Positions 17,573-26,661 of a stretch of 64,000 bases of DNA are shown in pieces. Every line of letters begins with the position of its first letter. Position 1 is the first letter of the stretch. Source of the stretch: DASYAE01 sp036501535 (GTDB lineage: Bacteria > Actinomycetota > Actinomycetes > Streptomycetales > Catenulisporaceae); NCBI GenBank assembly GCA_036501535.1, contig DASYAE010000295.1, forward strand, positions 1 through 64,000, read 5' to 3'. The translations under genes were made by a program, and so were the position numbers. The notes under the pieces were generated by a model, which ran no database searches, had not been told where the DNA came from, and saw only the letters and a program-made list of their open reading frames with translations.

Positions 17573-17927
17573 TCTCGCTCTCGATGCGGCGCAGCTCGTG
17601 CCGGGCCATGGCCAGGTTGGCCCGGGACCGGTCCAGCGCGAAGTACAGGAACAGCGAGCCGCGGCTGCGCGAGAGCAGCCGGATCAGGTGGTACTGCCGG
17701 CTCAGCGTGATCAGGATGTCCTCGATGCTGTCGTTGAGCTGAAGCTTGCTCAGCGTCCGGGTCTTGGCCCGGACGACCTCGGTGTTCCCGGCGGCCGCGA
17801 CCTCCAGGTCGAGGTCCTTGCCGCCGCCGAGGAACCCGAGGCACATGCCGCTCTCGTAGTCGACCAGCGCGACGCCGATGGCGCCGTCGATGGCCATGGC
17901 CTCCTTCAGGGCGCTCTCAATGTCCAC
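17562..17927 (-). CDS. Roadblock/LC7-domain protein
   Basis: A 121-residue roadblock protein. GTG 17927 is chosen because the family starts with (M)DIE.AL.EAM...GAIGVALVDY, with AGGAG upstream. The longer frame to 18017 has no family support. Hallmarks are ALVDYESGMCLG, LDLEVAAAGNTEVVRAK, SIEDILITLSRQYHLIRLLSR and FALDRSRANLAMARHELRRIE. Such proteins act with MglA-like small GTPases as regulators in actinomycete conservons, but no GTPase, DUF742 or kinase gene is adjacent here. It is divergent from a second roadblock-like gene. Confidence 0.88.
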   Translation of the reverse strand: MDIESALKEAMAIDGAIGVALVDYESGMCLGFLGGGKDLDLEVAAAGNTEVVRAKTRTLSKLQLNDSIEDILITLSRQYHLIRLLSRSRGSLFLYFALDRSRANLAMARHELRRIESEIDF

Positions 17928-18003
17928 TGCGCTTCCCCACTCCTGAGTTGCCGAGGATGACTTGGTGCGTTGAGCCGTGATATCAGGTATGACCGTGTCC
18001 TGT

Positions 18004-18026
18004 ATTACCCTGGACACATTACCCTG
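18004..18026. repeat. Direct repeat ATTACCCTG x2 in the divergent roadblock promoter region
   Basis: ATTACCCTG occurs at 18004-18012 and 18018-18026, 14 bases apart, between the two divergent roadblock genes. It may be a binding site for a shared activator or repressor. Confidence 0.4.
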
Positions 18027-18044
18027 TATTCGAGAAGTTCGAGC

Positions 18045-18072
18045 TTGACAATCAAACTACACTGTCGGATAT
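18045..18072 (+). promoter_or_regulatory. Sigma-70-type promoter for the second roadblock gene
   Basis: A perfect TTGACA (18045-18050) is followed after 16 bases by GGATAT (18067-18072). The predicted transcription start is about 10 bases before GAAGGGG and the GTG start at 18093, so the leader would be very short. The region is unusually AT-rich for this window. Confidence 0.55.
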
Positions 18073-18092
18073 CTTCAAGTGAAGGGGTTCCG

Positions 18093-18456
18093 GTGCCCAC
18101 ACTGAAAGCCTCGCTCTCCGAAGCTCTCGAGTCTCCCGGAGTTGTCGGGGCCGCGCTGGTGGACGCGGTCACCGGTCTCAGCTACGCCGCCGTCGGCGGA
18201 AACCGGATAAACGGCTCCGAAATAGCGGAACTGACGAATCTGGTCGTCGACTGGCTGTACGAAGCGGGCACCGAGGGGGATCTGGAGAGCGTCGTGATGA
18301 CCGGCGGCCGGCCGCATCGGTCAGCAGGCCGGAGTTCGTCTTCACGGCCAGCCGCGCGGCGTCGTCGCCGGGGACGAGGGCCTGGACCTGGCCGGCCTGC
18401 GCCGCGAGAGCATCGCGGCGGTCGACCGGCTCGGCGAGCTGCTCGCGCGCACCTGA
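18093..18456 (+). pseudogene. Roadblock-like protein gene with a frameshift
   Basis: GTG 18093 follows AGTGAAGGGG. The first about 70 residues (LSEALESPGVVGAALVDAVTGLSYAAVGG ... DLESVVMTGG) match the roadblock fold. After about 18305 that frame becomes Arg/Pro-rich and runs to 18545. In another frame the same DNA reads GVVAGDEGLDLAGLRRE and continues to LGELLART with a stop at 18454-18456, which looks like natural coding sequence. A single indel around 18300-18340 would join the two. Either the gene is broken or the sequence has an error in a GC-rich run. Confidence 0.6.
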
Positions 18457-18541
18457 GCGGAGAAACGGACGACAGGGCGTGCGCACCCCGGCTCGAGCCG
18501 ATTCCGATGCGCCGACGTAATGCAGCGCTGATACTGCGGTC

Positions 18542-20359
18542 ATGACCGACGACGACGATGAGCTGATGGTCGGCCGCTGTCATGCGTGGACGGGACACGT
18601 CATCGTGTGCGGGCTGCGCGGGGTCGGGCTGCGCACGGTCGAGCAGCTGCACCTCGCCGGGGTGCGGGTCGCCGTGCTCGACGACGATCCGGATCCGCGG
18701 CTGGTGCCGGTGCTCCAGGCCTGGGGGGTGCCGCACGTGGTGGGCAGCTCGCGGCTGGCGACCACGCTGGACGCGGTGGGGCTGAAGGGCGCCGCGGCGA
18801 TCGTGTGCGTGCAGGACGACGACCTGCCCGCGCTCGAGACCGCGCTGCTGGCCCGGCAGACGCGGCCGGACATCCGGGTCGTGGCGCTGCTGCGCAATCC
18901 CGCGGTCGGTCGGGCGATGTCCGACATCGGCGTGGCGGTGCTGGACGTCGCCGGGCTGTCGGCGCCGTCGGTCGTCGAGGCCTGCCTCAGCTCGGGCACG
19001 CACGAGATCGAGCTGGACGGCGAGCGGTTCGTCGCGGTGAACGTGACGGCCACGCGGTCCGGCACACTGCGCGCCCTCTACGGCGACCTCGCCCCGGTCG
19101 CCGTGATCCCGGCCGGCGGCACCGAGGTCGTCGTCTGTCCCGGACGCGACCACGAGGTCCAGGCCGGGGACGCGGTCACACTGCTGGGCACGCCGGACAG
19201 CGTCCCGCCGGGCCCGGTCGCCCGGCCCGCCGCCGTCGCCGCCGCGGCGGCCGCCGCGCTTTCCGCGCAGCCCGCGGACACGGTGCGCCGCCGGCTGCGC
19301 CGGCACGCCGGGTCGTTCCTGCGCGCCGCCGATCGCAGGCTTCTGCTGCCCTTCGCCGGTCTGGTCATGCTGGTGATCGTCTCGACGGCGTTGCTGCGGA
19401 TGGCTTACCGCGCCGAGGGCGGCACCGGGATGAGCGTGGTGGACGCGGTCTACTTCAACGTCGAGACGGTCACCACGATCGGCTACGGGGACTACAGCTT
19501 CCGCGACCAGCCGCTGTGGCTGCAGATCTATGCCATCGCCCTGATGATCGTCGGCACGATGCTGGTCGCGGTCTTCTTCGCGATGCTCACCGACCTGCTG
19601 ATCAGCCGCCGGATCGAGGAGGCGCTCGGGCACGGCCGGGTGACCGGGCTGCGCGGCCACGCCGTGGTCATCGGCCTTGGCTCAGTAGGCACCCAGGTGG
19701 TCGAACGGCTGGCCGGGCAGGACATCCCGGTCGTGGTCATCGAGCAGAACCCGGAGAACCGCTACCTCGCGCAGATGCGCGCGCTCGGCGTGCCGGTCGT
19801 GATCGCCGACAGCACGCAGCCGCAGACGCTGCGCTCGGTGGGGATCGAGCACGCCCGCGCGGTCGCCGTCCTGACCAGCGACGACCTGGCCAACCTGGAG
19901 ACCGGGCTGGCGGTGCGCGACCAGCTCGGCCCGCGCTGGCGGCAGGTGCCGGTGGTGCTGCGGCTGTTCGACGACCAGCTGGCCGAGACGGTGGAGCGCA
20001 GTTTCGGTTTCGCCTTCGTGCGCTCGGTGGCCGCGCTGGCCGCGCCCTGGTTCGTCGGCGCCGCGCTCGGGCTCGACGTGCTGGGCACCTTCTACGTCGG
20101 GCACCAGCCGATGCTGGTCGGCCGGCTGACGATCGCGCCGGGCGGCGGGCTTGACGGGCTGACCATGGGCGAGCTGTCCGCGCGCACCCGCGTGGTGGCG
20201 ATCAGCCATCCGGGCCGGGGCGGCGGGCTCGAGCACCCGCCGCGGCGCGGCACCCGGTTCCACGCCGGCGACCGCGCCTACCTCATCGGCCCCTACGAGG
20301 AGCTGCTCCAGGTGCTGCGCCGGGACACCCTCTCGCCGTCGCAGTTCACGAACCTGTAG
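18542..20359 (+). CDS. Potassium-channel-like protein with two TrkA-N (RCK) domains
   Basis: A 605-residue membrane protein. Residues about 18-140 form a first Rossmann TrkA-N domain (HVIVCGLRGVGLRTVEQL). A TrkA-C-like segment follows (about 150-217), then an Ala-rich linker and an ion channel. The channel has a first helix at about 268-285, a pore with selectivity filter TIGYGDY (312-318) and a second helix at about 330-350. A second TrkA-N domain (GHAVVIGLGSVGTQVVERL, about 372-490) and a C-terminal RCK-like region complete the protein. The filter indicates K+ selectivity. The RCK domains would gate the pore in response to NAD(H), nucleotides or ions. No strong ribosome-binding site precedes ATG 18542; ATG 18566 is an alternative. 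The pore between two RCK units is less usual than a pore followed by them. Confidence 0.88.
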   Translation: MTDDDDELMVGRCHAWTGHVIVCGLRGVGLRTVEQLHLAGVRVAVLDDDPDPRLVPVLQAWGVPHVVGSSRLATTLDAVGLKGAAAIVCVQDDDLPALETALLARQTRPDIRVVALLRNPAVGRAMSDIGVAVLDVAGLSAPSVVEACLSSGTHEIELDGERFVAVNVTATRSGTLRALYGDLAPVAVIPAGGTEVVVCPGRDHEVQAGDAVTLLGTPDSVPPGPVARPAAVAAAAAAALSAQPADTVRRRLRRHAGSFLRAADRRLLLPFAGLVMLVIVSTALLRMAYRAEGGTGMSVVDAVYFNVETVTTIGYGDYSFRDQPLWLQIYAIALMIVGTMLVAVFFAMLTDLLISRRIEEALGHGRVTGLRGHAVVIGLGSVGTQVVERLAGQDIPVVVIEQNPENRYLAQMRALGVPVVIADSTQPQTLRSVGIEHARAVAVLTSDDLANLETGLAVRDQLGPRWRQVPVVLRLFDDQLAETVERSFGFAFVRSVAALAAPWFVGAALGLDVLGTFYVGHQPMLVGRLTIAPGGGLDGLTMGELSARTRVVAISHPGRGGGLEHPPRRGTRFHAGDRAYLIGPYEELLQVLRRDTLSPSQFTNL

Positions 20360-20562
20360 CGCCGTCAGCCCCCTTCGCCCCGCTCAGCGGTGCGGTCCGA
20401 CTGTTACAGACCACGAATATGTAGTCCACCGGGTTGCGTGAGAGTCCTTACACTGGCGCGCGCTGTCGGTCGGGGTTGCTAGCGTTCCGGCCAGCACCGA
20501 GACAGGACCGGAATCCTTCGGTCCGGACCACTACGCATGCAGTGACAAGGGGGTCACCACCA

Positions 20563-21468
20563 ATGGGCTGGTTGTCCGCCGGCGACGGTTACGAGGTCGC
20601 CCTGGTTGACGGAAAGGTGGCCGCGCGGGCCACCGCGGGACGCTCGGCGGGCCGGCAGCTCAAGTCGCTGCCGAAGGTGGTGCGGGACCACCCTGAGGTC
20701 GACCGGCTGCGGCGGCTGGCCGAGTGGCTGGACCGGCACGCCGCGGCCTGCCTCGCGCAGGTGGACGCGTGGATGGTCTCCTCGCTGCCGATCCCCACCG
20801 CGCTGCTGGCCCGGGTGTGGGCGGACGACGCCTGGCAGGTCGCACTGCGCGATCTGGTGGTCGTGGGCGACGATCCGGACGAGGCCGGCTTCCTGCGCGG
20901 CGCGTCCGACGCGGGCGAGCTTCGGGTGGTGAACCTGGACGGCGAGACGGTCCGGCTGAGCCCTGAGACGGTCACGCTGCCGCACCCGGTGCTGCTGCCG
21001 GAACTGGAGGACCTGCGCGAGTTCGCCGCCGAGCTGGGCGTGTCCCAGCGGGTCGAGCAGATCCACCGGGCGACCTGGATCAAGGCGGACTGGACCTGGC
21101 CGCAGCTCCAGGCCACGGTCCAGGGCCAGAGCGCGGCCGTCGAGCCGACCGAGGTCAAGGACTTCGCCGGCGGCAAGTTCGGCTCGCGGTTCGGGCTGGC
21201 CGCGCGCGCCACGTCGCTCGGCTACAAGGTCTCGGGGGCGTATTCGACCTGCCGGGTGCGCGACGGCGGGCGGACGCTCGAGGCGTCGGTGTGGATCGGC
21301 GAGCCGTACTGGGACAGCGAGATGGAGACCGGCGCGCTGTCCTGGCGCGACGTGGACGGCCGGGGCCTGACGCTGCGCCAGGTCGGGCCGGTGGCCTGGT
21401 CGGAGGGGATGCGGATGGCCGCGGCGCTGTACGCCGGCCGCACGATCGAGGAGGGGCAGCGGGCATGA
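20563..21468 (+). CDS. DUF4132-domain protein
   Basis: A 301-residue cytosolic protein, first gene of the five-gene MoxR-VWA block. ATG 20563 follows AAGGGGGT. The C-terminal part (about 170-295) fits the DUF4132 pattern: a WPQLQATVQGQ segment, FAGGKFGSRFGLAARATSLGY, an Arg-Gly-Gly hairpin, acidic and aromatic strands, and a closing VGPVAWSEGMRMA. DUF4132 occurs in E. coli MolR/YehI, a protein of about 1200 residues. This one is much shorter and lacks a visible WGR domain. Its function is unknown. The stop overlaps the next start (ATGA), so it is translationally coupled to the giant protein. Confidence 0.7.
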   Translation: MGWLSAGDGYEVALVDGKVAARATAGRSAGRQLKSLPKVVRDHPEVDRLRRLAEWLDRHAAACLAQVDAWMVSSLPIPTALLARVWADDAWQVALRDLVVVGDDPDEAGFLRGASDAGELRVVNLDGETVRLSPETVTLPHPVLLPELEDLREFAAELGVSQRVEQIHRATWIKADWTWPQLQATVQGQSAAVEPTEVKDFAGGKFGSRFGLAARATSLGYKVSGAYSTCRVRDGGRTLEASVWIGEPYWDSEMETGALSWRDVDGRGLTLRQVGPVAWSEGMRMAAALYAGRTIEEGQRA

Positions 21469-24400
21469 GCGACACGGTGCAGAGCAACACAGGGCAGAAC
21501 GCTGAGAGCGAGGCTGGGGCGGGCGAGGCGTCGCCGCAGGAGCTGCTGCTGGCCGGGGCGGTGCTGCCGGTCGGGACACCCGACGCGGGCGAGCGGGCCA
21601 CGCAGCTGACTGCGCGCTCTTACACGCACCCGGGGCTCGACGGCCGCACCGTGGTGCGGCTGGCGGCCGCCGAGCTGGGGCCGGCCGAGGACGCGGCGGC
21701 CGGATTCCTCGGCCTGGAGCCGGCCGGCGAGCCGGCCGTGGTCGGCCTCGGTGTGCGCCAGTCGCTCGGCTTCCCCGAGTGGGTGCTGGTCAACCACCCC
21801 AAGGACGGGCGCCACGCGCTCGCCGTGGTGCCGGAGCTGGAGCGGGTCGCCCGGCAGGCGAAGTCGAAGCCGAAGGCCGCCCTCGACACGTATCAGGCCT
21901 TGGCGAAGCAGCTGGCCGAGGCGGTGCCGCACTTCCTGCCGACCTTCTACGAGCAGGCCGGCCGGGTCTTCCTCGGGGTGGAGAACGCGACCTACGCCGC
22001 GCAGATGTTCAGCCGGGCGCGCGCCGCGGACGCCGAGTTCGGCCTGCCCGTCGACGAGGACCGGCTCGACTCGGTGCTCCTGGAGTTCGCGCTGGCCGGC
22101 GCGCTGCCGGTCAAGGTGCTGGCCGGCTACGGCAGGGAACTGGCGGCGCGGCTGCCGGCGGCCGAAGCGCTCGATCGCTTCACCCGGCTGTGCATACGCC
22201 GCACCGCGGGCGGGATGACGCCCTCGGCCCAGATGGCCACCGAACTGCGCAAGCTGGCCAAGGCCGCCGGCTCGGACGCCGATGCGGTGGAACAGCAGTA
22301 CCTCGCCGAACTGCTCGGCCTCTCCGCGACGCTGCACGCGCCGACCGGCTGGTGGAAGACGCACCGCCCGGCGCTGATCGCGCTGGCCCGGCAGGACCCG
22401 GCGGTGCGCCGGATGCTGCTCGACGTCACCCCGAGCGGCCGGGACCAGGCGCTGGCGGAGACGTGGCTCGACCTGGTGCTGGAGAGCGGCGCGGCCGAGG
22501 CGCTGTACGACCCTGAGACGCCCGGCGAGCAGCGCCCGGCCGGCGGCACGGTCGGCTGGCTGCGACGGTTCCAGAAGCTGCGCGAGACCGTCTGGTACCG
22601 CGAGCGCGGCCGGCTGCCGAAGCTGTATCCGCTGGTCGAGAAGTGCGCGCCGATCCTGCGCGAGGAGCTGGCCCAGGAGGCCGCCGCGGCGCCGGACGAG
22701 CCCGCGCCGCGGCCGGGCGCCCGCCGCGGCCGGCCGGGCCCGGCGAGGGTGGCGGGCACGCTCGGGGACCCGGGCGACGTCGACCTGCTCGACCTGCTGC
22801 TCACGCTCGGCGTTCCGATCGCCGACCCGGACGAGGGCCAGACGCTGCGGCTGGACCAGTGGTCCGACGGCGAGGGACAGCGCGATCTGGTTGCCCTGGC
22901 GGCCGATCAGCGGTTCCGCCGCGCCTTCCACGACGGGGTCCTGCGGTACGGCAGGAACTCGGACGGTATGCGTGCCCTGATCATGCTGAGCACGTCGCCC
23001 GGCGGCCGGGTCATGCTGGCCGAGTCGGTGGCCACCCTCGCCACGGCCTTCGCCGCGGTCGGCCTGCCCGACCTGCCGGACGCGATCGAGCAGCTGTCCT
23101 GGCTGCCCGGCGAGGCGCTGGCGCTGGCCGAGGAGGCGGTGCGGGCCGCCGTGCGGACCGCGCTCGCGCCGACCCTCGTGCGCACCCTGCGCGCCGGGCT
23201 GTTCGACGAGCTGGGCTGGCCGGACTGGGACCAGGTGGTCGCCGACCTGGCCCCGCCCAAAGCCGTGCAGAACATCCGCATCGCGGACGCGTGGCCGTAC
23301 CTGATCGTCTCGGGCGCCGGGCAGGTCCGGGTGCTCGGGACCGAGGGCACGGTGCTCACGCACGACCTGCGCACGGCGGGCGACGCGTGGGGCGAGCCGA
23401 GCCTGCGCTACGTCGACGGCGAGCTGTTGGTCTTCTGGCACTCCCGGAGCACCGGGGACCGGTCGCTGCGCGGTTACTGGCACAACTCGGCCGACCGGGT
23501 CCTGCCGATCACGTCGTCGTCCGGCGCGTTCAGCCGCACCATGAACTACTACACCTCGCTGTCCGTCAGCCTGCCGCTGGCCGGCGGCGGCCGGACCACC
23601 GGGGGCGACGCCCCGCTGCACCGGGGCGACACCGCCGTTCCGGTGGAGCGCCACATACTCAGCGACGGCAAGTCCTACTGGGTCTTCATCGACCCCGAGG
23701 GCGAGCGCAGCCAATCCCGCCGCTACGAGTGGCGCGAGTTCGATCCGGCGACCGGACAGACCGGGCGCGCGTCCATCCCGGCCGTCCTCAACGAGATGTG
23801 GCGCGCCACGCCCTCCGGCACGACGTCGCCCAGATTCACGCTGCAGCCCGCGCCGACCGACCAGGCCGGTCCGGCCGCGCGCCCGGTGGGCGGGCTCTAC
23901 GGCTGGTGCGCCGCGCTGCTCCCGGACCGCTCGATGCAGGGCACAGATCTCAGCGGGCTGACCGTGACCGTGCCGTACCGGTCGGAACAGCTGGCGCGGG
24001 CCCTGATGTTCCCGGGCGCGGACAAGCCCAGCGCGCTGATGCACGGCCACTACACGCTCACCATCATCGACCCGGACGGCGTGGCCACCTCGACCATACG
24101 CACCGACGCCAGGTCCACCGACTTCGCCCGGGGCACGCAGCTGCTGCCGCCGGTCGAGTACTGGCACTGCATGCAGCCGCGCGACCCCGAGGGTTCGGCC
24201 GCGCTGCGCCGGATCGACGACGAGACCGCCGCCGCGCTGTTCGAGGGCGTGCGCAAGCGCAGCACCACCGAGGACATGCGCGCCCGCGTGGCCGCGCTGG
24301 GCCAGGGTGCGGGCGGCCAGAGCACTGCCACCGACCCGTGGGAGCGTGTGGTCGCGCAGGTGCGCGCCGTGCTGCCGCAGGTGACCGATGAGTCGCTGCT

Positions 24401-26582
24401 CGCCGGTATCTCAGGTGTCGTGCAGTACACCGCGAACCAGCAGAGCGCGCTGGACACGGTCGCGGAGAAGCTCGAGAAGGCGCTCGCCGCGTACCGGGAG
24501 CAGACGCCCGAGCCGATCGGCCCCGCCGACGAGCTGCTGAACGAGCCGCTGCGCAGCCTCGGCGCGGACCGGCAGTACTGGGGCCGGCCGCAGAACGCCG
24601 TCGAGGACCCGACGTTCCGGGAGATCCGGCTCATCGGCGCGGCGCGGCAGGATCCCGGCGAGCCGTTGCAGCCCGGGGCCCTGCATCTGGAGGGCAGGGT
24701 GCTGCCCTCGCCGGAGTCCGGGTGGTGGGTTCCGATGCTCGACACCTGGTCGGCGCTCGCCTATCGGGCCGCCTCGCCGGCCACCGTGCCGCAGACGGCC
24801 GCGGGGCTGCACACACTTCTGCACGAATACGAGGCCTCGGGCCTGGCGGTCGCGCCGGCGGACTCGCCGTGGCGGCTCGCGACGCTGCGTGTGCCGACGA
24901 AGCTCATCAGCGACACCTACGGCTCGCGTGCGAACGGTTCGATGTACAACATCCTCCCGCTGGCCGACGGCGCGTTCCTCGCGTTCATCCATGTGGCCTA
25001 CAGCGACCAGAACTACGACTTCACCGCGCTGCACTACGACCCGACCGGCCGGTTCGCCGTGCCCGCGCCGTACGACTCGCGGAACGTCCGGACGTTCGGC
25101 GAGGACCGGCCGGGCGGCTGGCTCGCCGCGTTCCTCAAGGAGTGCGCCGAGCGCGGGCCGGCGCCGTGGTTCCCGGAGGCGGCGCAGGAGTTCGCCGACC
25201 TGACCGGCGTGACGCCGACGCAGGCCCGGCTGATCGTGGCCGGCCTGCCGAACCTGGAGGGCGACGGCCGCGGCTTCCTGTCGCCGGATGTACGCAAGCT
25301 GATCGGGGTTAAGACACCCGACGCCGCTACTGCGCGCGGCACGATCAAGCGGGTAGCCTCCAAGACCCGGCGGCAGGTCCTCGCGGCGCTGCTGCCGGAC
25401 GACCCGGCCCGGCTCTGGACGCAGGGCCCTGACGTCGCCGCGGCGGCAGGGGTCTGGAACAGCCTGGTCGGGCGGCGCGTCGCGGTGCCCGAGCCGCTGC
25501 TGGCCGAGGCGGTGCGGTCCGGCTCGGGCAGCTGGCACGCGGCCAACGCCATACCCGCCCTGCTCGACCCGGCCGGATCGCCCGAACTGACCAACGACCT
25601 GGTCAGCGGGATCGCCGGCGACCGGGTCGCCCGGATGGAGTCCGACACCACCGGCTTCACCGAGACCGTCCTGACCGGCGCGGTGGCGACGGCGGCCTGG
25701 ATGGCGCACCGGCTCCCGGCCGGCAGCCCGCTGCGCGCGCCGCTGCCGGCGGCGCTGGAGGCGGTGCGCGCCCGGCTGGCCTTCCCGAAGCTGCTGCTCA
25801 GCCTCGGCTCGTTCGCCGACCTGCCGGCGTTCCGCAAGGCGGCCGGTACGCCGACCGAGGTGGGCGAGAACTTCGAGCGGTACGGCGCGGTCCTGATGGC
25901 CACGCACGACAACCGGCCGATGCCGGCCGTGTGGATCGCGCTGCTGGACGAGGCCGGTCAGGACCCGTATCTGCCCGCGCTGCGCGAGCGGGCGCAGGAC
26001 CCGTACCCGGTCATCGCGGCGCTGCGGGTGGCCCGCGACCCGGCGTTCGCCCGGCTGCTCGCCGACCCGGGCGACCCGGCGGCCGGCGAGCGGGACCGGG
26101 ACGGCACCTGGTCCCCGCAGGACCCGAGCCGGTCCGTGCCGGACCTGGTGGTCGAGGCGGCGAAGGAGTACGGGCTCGGCGAGGACGCGGCGGCGCTGTA
26201 CCTCATGCTGCTGGCGATGCCGGACCCGACCGACCGGAACACGGCCCGGTGGACCGGCTGGAAGGCCCCGCGGATGGCCGCCGCGCGCACCGAGCTGGCC
26301 GCGACGGACCTCGTGGTCGAGGCGGTGCGGCCGCGGTCCAAGCGCTCGCTGTTCCTGCCCGGCGCCTGGATCGATCCGCGCTCGGAGCACCTTCCGCTGG
26401 AGCAGTGGAAGCTGCCGCTGCTCGGCGGGCTGGCCGGGGCGGGCGGGCCGCTACTCGGCGTGCTCGTGCCGGCCGCGCCCGCGGCAGAGGTCTACCGCCG
26501 GGCCTGGGAGCGGATCCGGGAGGGCGACGGGCCGCGCTTCGTCGAGCTGAACGTCCGCACGACCCGCGGTCGGCGCCGCTAA
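21465..26582 (+). CDS. Giant 1705-residue protein of unknown family, partner of MoxR-VWA block
   Basis: I do not recognise this family with certainty. The start at 21465 overlaps the previous stop (ATGA). The protein is soluble, with no signal peptide or membrane helix. Residues 20-110 form a mixed N-terminal unit. About 110-620 are helical and Ala/Leu-rich, perhaps solenoid-like. About 620-1000 are strand-rich with aromatic motifs (LLVFWHSRSTGDRSLRGYW, YYTSLSVSLPL, YWVFIDPEGER) that suggest a propeller or beta-sandwich. A second beta region is at 1085-1230, and helices return at the C-terminus (1250-1705). A protein of this size beside DUF4132 and MoxR genes is likely a scaffold, substrate recogniser or DUF4132-system component. 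This is inference from context only. Confidence 0.75.
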   Translation: MSDTVQSNTGQNAESEAGAGEASPQELLLAGAVLPVGTPDAGERATQLTARSYTHPGLDGRTVVRLAAAELGPAEDAAAGFLGLEPAGEPAVVGLGVRQSLGFPEWVLVNHPKDGRHALAVVPELERVARQAKSKPKAALDTYQALAKQLAEAVPHFLPTFYEQAGRVFLGVENATYAAQMFSRARAADAEFGLPVDEDRLDSVLLEFALAGALPVKVLAGYGRELAARLPAAEALDRFTRLCIRRTAGGMTPSAQMATELRKLAKAAGSDADAVEQQYLAELLGLSATLHAPTGWWKTHRPALIALARQDPAVRRMLLDVTPSGRDQALAETWLDLVLESGAAEALYDPETPGEQRPAGGTVGWLRRFQKLRETVWYRERGRLPKLYPLVEKCAPILREELAQEAAAAPDEPAPRPGARRGRPGPARVAGTLGDPGDVDLLDLLLTLGVPIADPDEGQTLRLDQWSDGEGQRDLVALAADQRFRRAFHDGVLRYGRNSDGMRALIMLSTSPGGRVMLAESVATLATAFAAVGLPDLPDAIEQLSWLPGEALALAEEAVRAAVRTALAPTLVRTLRAGLFDELGWPDWDQVVADLAPPKAVQNIRIADAWPYLIVSGAGQVRVLGTEGTVLTHDLRTAGDAWGEPSLRYVDGELLVFWHSRSTGDRSLRGYWHNSADRVLPITSSSGAFSRTMNYYTSLSVSLPLAGGGRTTGGDAPLHRGDTAVPVERHILSDGKSYWVFIDPEGERSQSRRYEWREFDPATGQTGRASIPAVLNEMWRATPSGTTSPRFTLQPAPTDQAGPAARPVGGLYGWCAALLPDRSMQGTDLSGLTVTVPYRSEQLARALMFPGADKPSALMHGHYTLTIIDPDGVATSTIRTDARSTDFARGTQLLPPVEYWHCMQPRDPEGSAALRRIDDETAAALFEGVRKRSTTEDMRARVAALGQGAGGQSTATDPWERVVAQVRAVLPQVTDESLLAGISGVVQYTANQQSALDTVAEKLEKALAAYREQTPEPIGPADELLNEPLRSLGADRQYWGRPQNAVEDPTFREIRLIGAARQDPGEPLQPGALHLEGRVLPSPESGWWVPMLDTWSALAYRAASPATVPQTAAGLHTLLHEYEASGLAVAPADSPWRLATLRVPTKLISDTYGSRANGSMYNILPLADGAFLAFIHVAYSDQNYDFTALHYDPTGRFAVPAPYDSRNVRTFGEDRPGGWLAAFLKECAERGPAPWFPEAAQEFADLTGVTPTQARLIVAGLPNLEGDGRGFLSPDVRKLIGVKTPDAATARGTIKRVASKTRRQVLAALLPDDPARLWTQGPDVAAAAGVWNSLVGRRVAVPEPLLAEAVRSGSGSWHAANAIPALLDPAGSPELTNDLVSGIAGDRVARMESDTTGFTETVLTGAVATAAWMAHRLPAGSPLRAPLPAALEAVRARLAFPKLLLSLGSFADLPAFRKAAGTPTEVGENFERYGAVLMATHDNRPMPAVWIALLDEAGQDPYLPALRERAQDPYPVIAALRVARDPAFARLLADPGDPAAGERDRDGTWSPQDPSRSVPDLVVEAAKEYGLGEDAAALYLMLLAMPDPTDRNTARWTGWKAPRMAAARTELAATDLVVEAVRPRSKRSLFLPGAWIDPRSEHLPLEQWKLPLLGGLAGAGGPLLGVLVPAAPAAEVYRRAWERIREGDGPRFVELNVRTTRGRRR

Positions 26583-26661
26583 GCGGTACTCCACTCCGTA
26601 CCCTGATCCACTTACGCGTGCAACCCCGAAACACCGAAGAACTCTTAAGGACTCTCATCCC

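Noticed and set aside
21222..24167. 981-residue open frame on the minus strand
   Set aside because: Antisense to the giant protein; Arg/Gly/Gln-rich with no motifs or ribosome-binding site.
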